Below are positions 60,046 through 64,000 of a DNA stretch of 64,000 nt, in pieces (positions within the stretch are counted from its first letter, which is position 1; each line of letters opens with the position of its first letter). Origin of the DNA: Clostridia bacterium. GTDB taxonomy: Bacteria > Bacillota > Clostridia > Oscillospirales > Acutalibacteraceae. Position numbers and translations under genes: made by a program. The stretch is taken from the NCBI GenBank assembly GCA_017621885.1, contig JAGASD010000022.1, forward strand, positions 1-64,000, given 5' to 3'. The notes under the pieces were generated by a model that worked only from the letters and a program-made list of their open reading frames with translations, made no database searches and was not told where the DNA came from.

Positions 60046-61116
60046 ATGCCGAACCATGTTACTAATCGTATCAAGTTTTCGGGTGATCCCGAAAGAATCA
60101 GAGCGATTATGGAAGGTATAAAACACGATGAAATGGGTCTTGGTTCTGTTGATTTCAACAAGATAATTCCTATGCCTGAATCATTGAATATTACAGCAGG
60201 TTCGATTACAGATAAAGGTCTTAAAGCATATAAAGACTTTGTCTCTGTTCTTTTATTTGATGGTGCAAACAAAGGAATTGACCTTCTGAATATTCCCGAA
60301 GAAAAAGAAGCTATCTTCTTAAAACAAAGAACAGATATTAAAGAAGACGAGTGGTCAGCAGGTCGTCAGGCTTTCCGTAACATTCAGCAGTACGGTTTTC
60401 CTACATGGTATGAATGGAGTATCAACAATTGGGGTACAAAATGGAATGCCTACGACTGTATTGAAATTGAAGGTACATCAGAAGAACAGTGTGAACTCTG
60501 TTTTAATACTGCCTGGTCTGCTCCACATCCTATTCTGTCAAAACTTGCGCAGATGTATCCCGATGTTGAAATTGAACACGAATGGGCAGACGAGGACTTC
60601 GGTCATAATCTTGGTAGAGTAAAGTACAAGGGTGATACAATTCTTGAAGAATATATACCCAAAACAACGAAAGAAGCCTATGAGTTTGCCTTAAAGGTTC
60701 ACGGATATGAAGATATGGAAACTGTTGGTCTAACATTGAATTTAACTGAAACCGACTATATTCCTATTTGGCATGAAGAATTATCTGCTGTTCAGTTTCA
60801 GGATAAGGTCTTTTTGTTCTCTGAAAGCAGAAAGACTGCAGCTGATGTTCCTAAAGGCTTCTACTGTTATGAATGCAGAACAAGTGATGACCAAAGCTTT
60901 TTGGCAACTCTTGAACCGAATGTAAAAGTAAACTACGGTGGTACTCTCATTACGGATGAACCGATTGAATTCGGAGAAAAAGGCTATATAGACCTTAAAA
61001 AAGAACCAATTTTATTCCCCGATATTGACGAGGTGTCTTTTGAAAGGTTTATGAACGATAAGGCAGAAATTGAACAGGAAATGGTAGGTGCAGAAAGTTG
61101 TCAGTTAAGTCAGTAA
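60046..61116 (+). CDS. YubB-like ferredoxin-fold and LPD domain protein
   Basis: The 356-aa protein starts with MPNHVTNRIKFSG, typical of the DUF1281/YubB ferredoxin-like N-terminal domain, includes WYEWSINNWGTKWNAYD (about 122-138), also typical of that group, and ends in a beta-rich region (about 215-330) like the LPD28 large polyvalent protein domain of mobile elements. The AAGGAG box lies before the ATG. It follows the Dcm gene by four bases. Its function is unknown; such proteins are usual in conjugative elements. Confidence 0.75.
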   Translation: MPNHVTNRIKFSGDPERIRAIMEGIKHDEMGLGSVDFNKIIPMPESLNITAGSITDKGLKAYKDFVSVLLFDGANKGIDLLNIPEEKEAIFLKQRTDIKEDEWSAGRQAFRNIQQYGFPTWYEWSINNWGTKWNAYDCIEIEGTSEEQCELCFNTAWSAPHPILSKLAQMYPDVEIEHEWADEDFGHNLGRVKYKGDTILEEYIPKTTKEAYEFALKVHGYEDMETVGLTLNLTETDYIPIWHEELSAVQFQDKVFLFSESRKTAADVPKGFYCYECRTSDDQSFLATLEPNVKVNYGGTLITDEPIEFGEKGYIDLKKEPILFPDIDEVSFERFMNDKAEIEQEMVGAESCQLSQ

Positions 61117-61691
61117 ATACAGAAGAACTTCGTAGTATGTCCAATACCGAAGGTCTTGTGTTGCAGGGATGTGGTGGTGAACTAAAAGAATGGATTGACG
61201 GCATCAACGGTCTGTTTAAAAGAGCTGGTATTCTTCTTGAAGACTGCGAATTTAAAGAGGATGACTGTTATACATTCAAAAATGGTGACCTCACATGTTT
61301 ACTGTTTCCTTTCGATGAGGATATTCAAGTCGATTTAGGAAAAATGGCAATGTGGCGTTTGCAGACACATCAGGAGCTTGGCGGTACTTGGTTTTCGGAC
61401 TATGTGGATAACCGTCTCGGTGGTTTTATTAAAGAAAATGAATCACCCGAAGAAAAGGCTAAACCCGATTGTGCTTTGATTGGTGAAGATGGCAATATTT
61501 TCAATCTTATGGGTATTGCATCAAGAACTTTAAAAGAACATGGTATGGCTGATGAAGCTAAAGAAATGTGCGAACGAGTACGAGAATCGAGCAACTATTA
61601 TGAAGCTCTCGGTGTAATTGGTGAATATGTAAATATCACCTCCTCCGAAGATATGACCGAAGATGAAAGTGAGGAAATTGCATTACAATGA
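61098..61691 (+). CDS. Hypothetical element protein
   Basis: A 197-aa acidic protein. The frame begins with TTG at 61098, overlapping the previous gene by 19 bases; an ATG at 61137 (MSNTEGLVLQG) is an alternative start. Sequence EWIDGINGLFKRAGILLEDC looks like a small alpha/beta fold, and it lacks membrane segments. It overlaps the DUF3789 gene by four bases, so it is in the element operon. Not recognised. Confidence 0.65.
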   Translation: MSVKSVNTEELRSMSNTEGLVLQGCGGELKEWIDGINGLFKRAGILLEDCEFKEDDCYTFKNGDLTCLLFPFDEDIQVDLGKMAMWRLQTHQELGGTWFSDYVDNRLGGFIKENESPEEKAKPDCALIGEDGNIFNLMGIASRTLKEHGMADEAKEMCERVRESSNYYEALGVIGEYVNITSSEDMTEDESEEIALQ

Positions 61692-61831
61692 GTGAAATCC
61701 TTGCATTTATCATAGGTGCTATGTTAAGCAGTATAGTAACTACCACAGCGATGTGTTGCGTTTTTATAAACAAAAAGAATTACTATGAAGAAAAAATCAT
61801 AGAACTTAAAAAATCAAATAAGCAAGAGTAA
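61688..61831 (+). CDS. DUF3789-like small membrane protein
   Basis: A 47-aa protein with one transmembrane helix (ILAFIIGAMLSSIVTTTAM, about 4-22), a Cys-Cys pair, and a basic tail. The size and pattern fit DUF3789 proteins of Firmicute conjugative elements. Its ATG overlaps the stop of the previous gene (ATGA). Confidence 0.75.
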   Translation: MSEILAFIIGAMLSSIVTTTAMCCVFINKKNYYEEKIIELKKSNKQE

Positions 61832-61874
61832 GACGGTATTTATCACAAAATGATGAATACCGTCTTTTTTTATG
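61832..61874 (+). terminator. Terminator after the small membrane protein gene
   Basis: AGACGGTATT, loop, AATACCGTCT followed by TTTTTT. A strong intrinsic terminator inside the element. Confidence 0.92.
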
Positions 61875-61894
61875 CCCAAAAGTGAGGTGATTCA

Positions 61895-62872
61895 ATGAAA
61901 ACCCCTGTATCAAGGGTTGGTAACAAAAGTTCAATACTCAACATTCTCTATGCTGTATTTCCTTTACAGTACGGCAGATTTGTTGATGTGTTCGGTGGTT
62001 CCGGTAGCGTCCTTCTGGGAAAAGAGCAGGTTGACTCCTTCGAGGTTTACAATGACTATGACAGGAATTTGGTAAACCTTTTCCATTGCATGAAGGAACG
62101 AACTATGGCAACAATTCGTGAAATCGGCTTTTGCAATCTTAACTCACGTGAGGATTTTAACTCTGTTAAAAAGTTCTTTGAGTTTGAAGAATTCAAAGAT
62201 GATTTTTACAGAGAAGAATTACTGTTGACAGAACTGATGTTTCCACCCCCCGAAGCAAATGAACTTAATGAAATAAGAACTCGTATTACTAAAGACTATG
62301 ATGTCCGTAGAGCAGCAATGTTTCTCAAACTCTTACGATACAGTTATTCAAGCGGCTGTAAGTCTTTTGCATCACAGCCATTTGATATACGAAAGTTGTT
62401 TGAACTTATAAAACAACTTGAAAACAGAATGGCAAATGTAGTGGTTGAAAACCAGGACTTTGAAACGCTTATAAAGCACTACGACAGACAGGATACTTTT
62501 TTCTATGCTGATCCCCCATATTTTTCTACTGAAGATATGTATGCTGTAGGCTTTAATTGGAGCGACCACGTGCGCTTAAAGGATACACTTTCCAAAATAC
62601 AAGGTAAGTTCTTGCTTTCATATAACGATTGTCCTGAGATAAGGGAACTGTACAAAGGCTTTTCTATGCTTGATTTTTCTCGTACTCATTCTATGGCACA
62701 AAGGTACGAAGCCGGAAAAGAATTTAAAGAGTTGCTTATATCAAACTATGACTTATACGAAAGAGAACGAAGCAAACCACAACAGTTAACCTTATTTAGT
62801 TGTTGTGATGACAAGTATGATTATGAAAAAGTATTAAAGGAGTGTATTGTCCAATGCAGAATTCAGAGTTAA
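61895..62872 (+). CDS. DNA adenine methyltransferase, D12 class
   Basis: A 325-aa N6-adenine methylase. VFGGSGSVLLG (about 32-42) is motif I, ADPPYFSTEDMY (about 207-218) the catalytic DPPY motif IV, and FLLSYNDCPE follows. GNKSS near the start is the family's N-terminal motif X. Target not predictable (Dam-like enzymes methylate GATC). No restriction partner adjacent; with the C5-methylase the element carries two methylases. GAGGTG precedes the ATG. Confidence 0.93.
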   Translation: MKTPVSRVGNKSSILNILYAVFPLQYGRFVDVFGGSGSVLLGKEQVDSFEVYNDYDRNLVNLFHCMKERTMATIREIGFCNLNSREDFNSVKKFFEFEEFKDDFYREELLLTELMFPPPEANELNEIRTRITKDYDVRRAAMFLKLLRYSYSSGCKSFASQPFDIRKLFELIKQLENRMANVVVENQDFETLIKHYDRQDTFFYADPPYFSTEDMYAVGFNWSDHVRLKDTLSKIQGKFLLSYNDCPEIRELYKGFSMLDFSRTHSMAQRYEAGKEFKELLISNYDLYERERSKPQQLTLFSCCDDKYDYEKVLKECIVQCRIQS

Positions 62873-63015
62873 ATCAAGATAGTATTTTTCTTTCTATACC
62901 TCTTGAAGATTTTGAGAGTTTAAACATTTCAGTAGAGAGAGTCCGTTCGGTTCGTTCGGGTATAGGAACATTACATATTAAAATAACAAACAACGAAAGC
63001 GAGGTTGAAAACTGA
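62854..63015 (+). CDS. Small hypothetical protein
   Basis: A 53-aa protein starting at 62854, overlapping the end of the Dam gene by 19 bases and preceded by AAAGGAG. Its stop shares a base with the next ATG (TGATG). Read as MQNSELNQDSIFLSIPLEDF ... SEVEN. Not recognised. Confidence 0.65.
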   Translation: MQNSELNQDSIFLSIPLEDFESLNISVERVRSVRSGIGTLHIKITNNESEVEN

Positions 63016-63320
63016 TGGCAAAAATATATCGTGTGCTCGGTAAAAAAGGAAGGGTTACAATTCCTTTTGAATTGAGGCAGTCCGTAGGTTTTAAATATAA
63101 CGATATTTTATCATTTACTGAATCTGAGGACGGAAGTTCAATAATTGTTAAAAGAGAAAAAGTTTGCGATAACTGTAAGCTAACTGATTCATCTCAAATA
63201 GATGAAATGACTTTATTTGATTTTCTGAATGAGCTTCCCATTGAACAGCAAAAGGCTGCACTTGTCCATCTTTCAGTTAAATGGGCAATGGAACAGGCAG
63301 GTGTTAATCTTGAAAAGTAA
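63015..63320 (+). CDS. AbrB/SpoVT-type DNA-binding protein
   Basis: A 101-aa protein with the swapped-hairpin AbrB fold at the start (LGKKGRVTIPFELRQSVGF, about 8-26; YNDILSF), which in the family binds DNA as a dimer. A CDNCKL segment follows at about 54, a possible metal site in combination with further residues. The C-terminal helix is unique. Probably a regulator of the element. Good coupling to the previous gene (TGATG). Confidence 0.85.
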   Translation: MAKIYRVLGKKGRVTIPFELRQSVGFKYNDILSFTESEDGSSIIVKREKVCDNCKLTDSSQIDEMTLFDFLNELPIEQQKAALVHLSVKWAMEQAGVNLEK

Positions 63321-63444
63321 TATCTTTCAAATTAATAATGAACGAGATGCCGCTGATATCAAGTTTATGAACTTTGACAGAACGGCACGAATTCAGAAAA
63401 CAGACAAAATAAAGCCTAAAATAATATTCGTCAAAACACATTGA
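63310..63444 (+). CDS. Possible small element protein
   Basis: A 44-codon frame from a TTG at 63310 (GGCAGGTG upstream) overlaps the AbrB gene end and stops at 63444. The sequence NERDAADIKFMNFDRTARI and a basic KPKIIFVK end look protein-like and resemble short proteins seen in other elements. Start is uncertain; low support. Confidence 0.4.
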   Translation: MKSNIFQINNERDAADIKFMNFDRTARIQKTDKIKPKIIFVKTH

Positions 63445-63492
63445 CAAAAGCATTAAAGAAGCTTGAACAAAAATACACAAAAGGTGGTAGCA

Positions 63493-64000
63493 ATGGATAA
63501 ATATGTTCCTCTGTATCTCTTTTCTTTAAAAGAAGCCAAAGAATATGAAGAAATCGACAAATGGAGAAAGAGTCATAGTGCCAACTGTGATTGTGCAAGA
63601 ACTATTGAACGCGCAATACGAGATAACTATAAAAACAATGTTCTTGAAAAGTGCATCAACGATATTGTAAAAGCCTATGGACTTGACAGAGTTAATTGGG
63701 TTTTGGCAAACACCATACAGCAGAATAAAACGGATGGTCGTTTTTCAGAAGACAACAAGAAATGGGCAAAAGATATCTGGATTCCGAGAGAAGAACATTG
63801 TTGGCAGTTTGTCGTTGATTCACATCCCGGTTTGGTAGATTTATTTGTAAACCAAGCAAGAGCTTACTATAAAGATTTAGGTCTGTTCGATTCAAGTCAT
63901 TGTACTGATGAAAAAGACTATGCAGGTAAGGTTTTGGTTATCACACCAAGAACACTTAAAGACGAGTATAAGACTGCTGATTTTCAGTTGTTTTTTGCGA
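63493..64000 (+). CDS. DUF3849-like element protein (partial)
   Basis: The reading frame starts with ATG at 63493 (GGTGGTAG upstream) and runs off the right edge after 169 codons. MDKYVPLYLFSLKEAKEYEEIDKWRKS at the start is split here only for reading: the family shows KYVPLY, a DKWRKSH segment, and the HCWQFVVDSHPGLVDLF region (about 118-134). It matches DUF3849 of Firmicute conjugative elements as I recall it. Function unknown. Confidence 0.75.
   Translation, partial: MDKYVPLYLFSLKEAKEYEEIDKWRKSHSANCDCARTIERAIRDNYKNNVLEKCINDIVKAYGLDRVNWVLANTIQQNKTDGRFSEDNKKWAKDIWIPREEHCWQFVVDSHPGLVDLFVNQARAYYKDLGLFDSSHCTDEKDYAGKVLVITPRTLKDEYKTADFQLFFA

Larger units (their letters stand above)
51947..64000. 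mobile_element. Integrative element inserted in spoVAD (left part)
   Basis: From the spoVAD break to the window edge no housekeeping genes remain. The first 5.8 kb are AT-rich cargo genes on the minus strand, and from 58.2 kb there is a plus-strand series typical of Firmicute conjugative elements (DUF4314, Dcm and Dam methylases, YubB-like, DUF3789, AbrB, DUF3849). No integrase, relaxase or VirB4 is in the visible part; they should lie to the right. Confidence 0.75.

Noticed and set aside
58200-64000. Integrase, relaxase or conjugation ATPase of the element
   Set aside because: None of the visible reading frames shows such motifs; they are presumed beyond the right edge.

Overview
The window looks like the chromosome of a strictly anaerobic, spore-forming, low-GC Firmicute (class Clostridia, plausibly the Oscillospirales/Ruminococcaceae area). 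Clues read from the sequence are stage V sporulation genes (spoVAC, spoVAD), the [FeFe]-hydrogenase maturases HydE/F/G, a glycyl radical enzyme, a perfect CIRCE heat-shock operator, a ZTP riboswitch and strong AGGAGG-type ribosome binding sites. No database search was possible; family names come from recognised motifs.

Layout. 0.3-11.9 kb (minus strand) is one de novo purine operon read from a sigma-A promoter and ZTP riboswitch: purE, purF, purM, purN, purO, a stand-alone AICAR formyltransferase (purH domain), purD, purL. 12.0-21.3 kb (minus) is a complete UMP operon apart from carA: promoter, leader ORF and attenuator, pyrC, carB, pyrK, pyrD, pyrF, pyrE, pyrB, pyrI. A glycerophosphodiesterase follows (21.4-22.2 kb). 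22.4-28.8 kb (plus) is a catabolic-looking operon: glycyl-radical activase, a divergent glycyl radical enzyme, an FGGY sugar kinase, a mannose-6-phosphate-isomerase-like protein and an unknown helical protein. 29.3-33.9 kb (minus) is clpB-htpG under CIRCE. 33.9-38.3 kb holds tex, an unknown gene and a cohesin-like surface protein. 38.5-43.0 kb (minus) is a three-subunit NuoE/NuoF/GltD-like flavin-iron-sulfur complex resembling the Sporomusa-type electron-bifurcating transhydrogenase. 43.1-49.7 kb contains a HAD phosphatase, a secreted nuclease and the operon TM1266-like regulator, hydE, hydG, hydF.

49.8-52.0 kb carries spoVAC, a convergent membrane-protein gene and the 5' part of spoVAD. SpoVAD homology stops abruptly after Ala-Pro near 51,945, and everything to the right edge looks like an integrative element: 5 kb of AT-rich cargo (unknown membrane protein, Gp88-like cysteine-rich protein, guanylate-kinase/methyltransferase fusion, HhH-GPD-like protein, U32 iron-sulfur protein, with a tRNA-like sequence beside it), followed by typical Firmicute conjugative-element genes (DUF4314, Dcm, YubB-like/LPD, DUF3789, Dam, AbrB, DUF3849). 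The recombinase and the missing spoVAD half would lie beyond 64 kb. An element inside a sporulation gene recalls the skin-type elements that excise during sporulation.

Several intergenic regions hold structured repeats: a 106-bp element present twice around purH with compensatory changes, mini-hairpin arrays built on an ATATCG core (two places) and on a GTGAAGTT core (one place), a 107-bp tandem repeat before purN, and a TA-flanked MITE between the glycyl radical enzyme and the kinase whose right half recurs at 49.5 kb.
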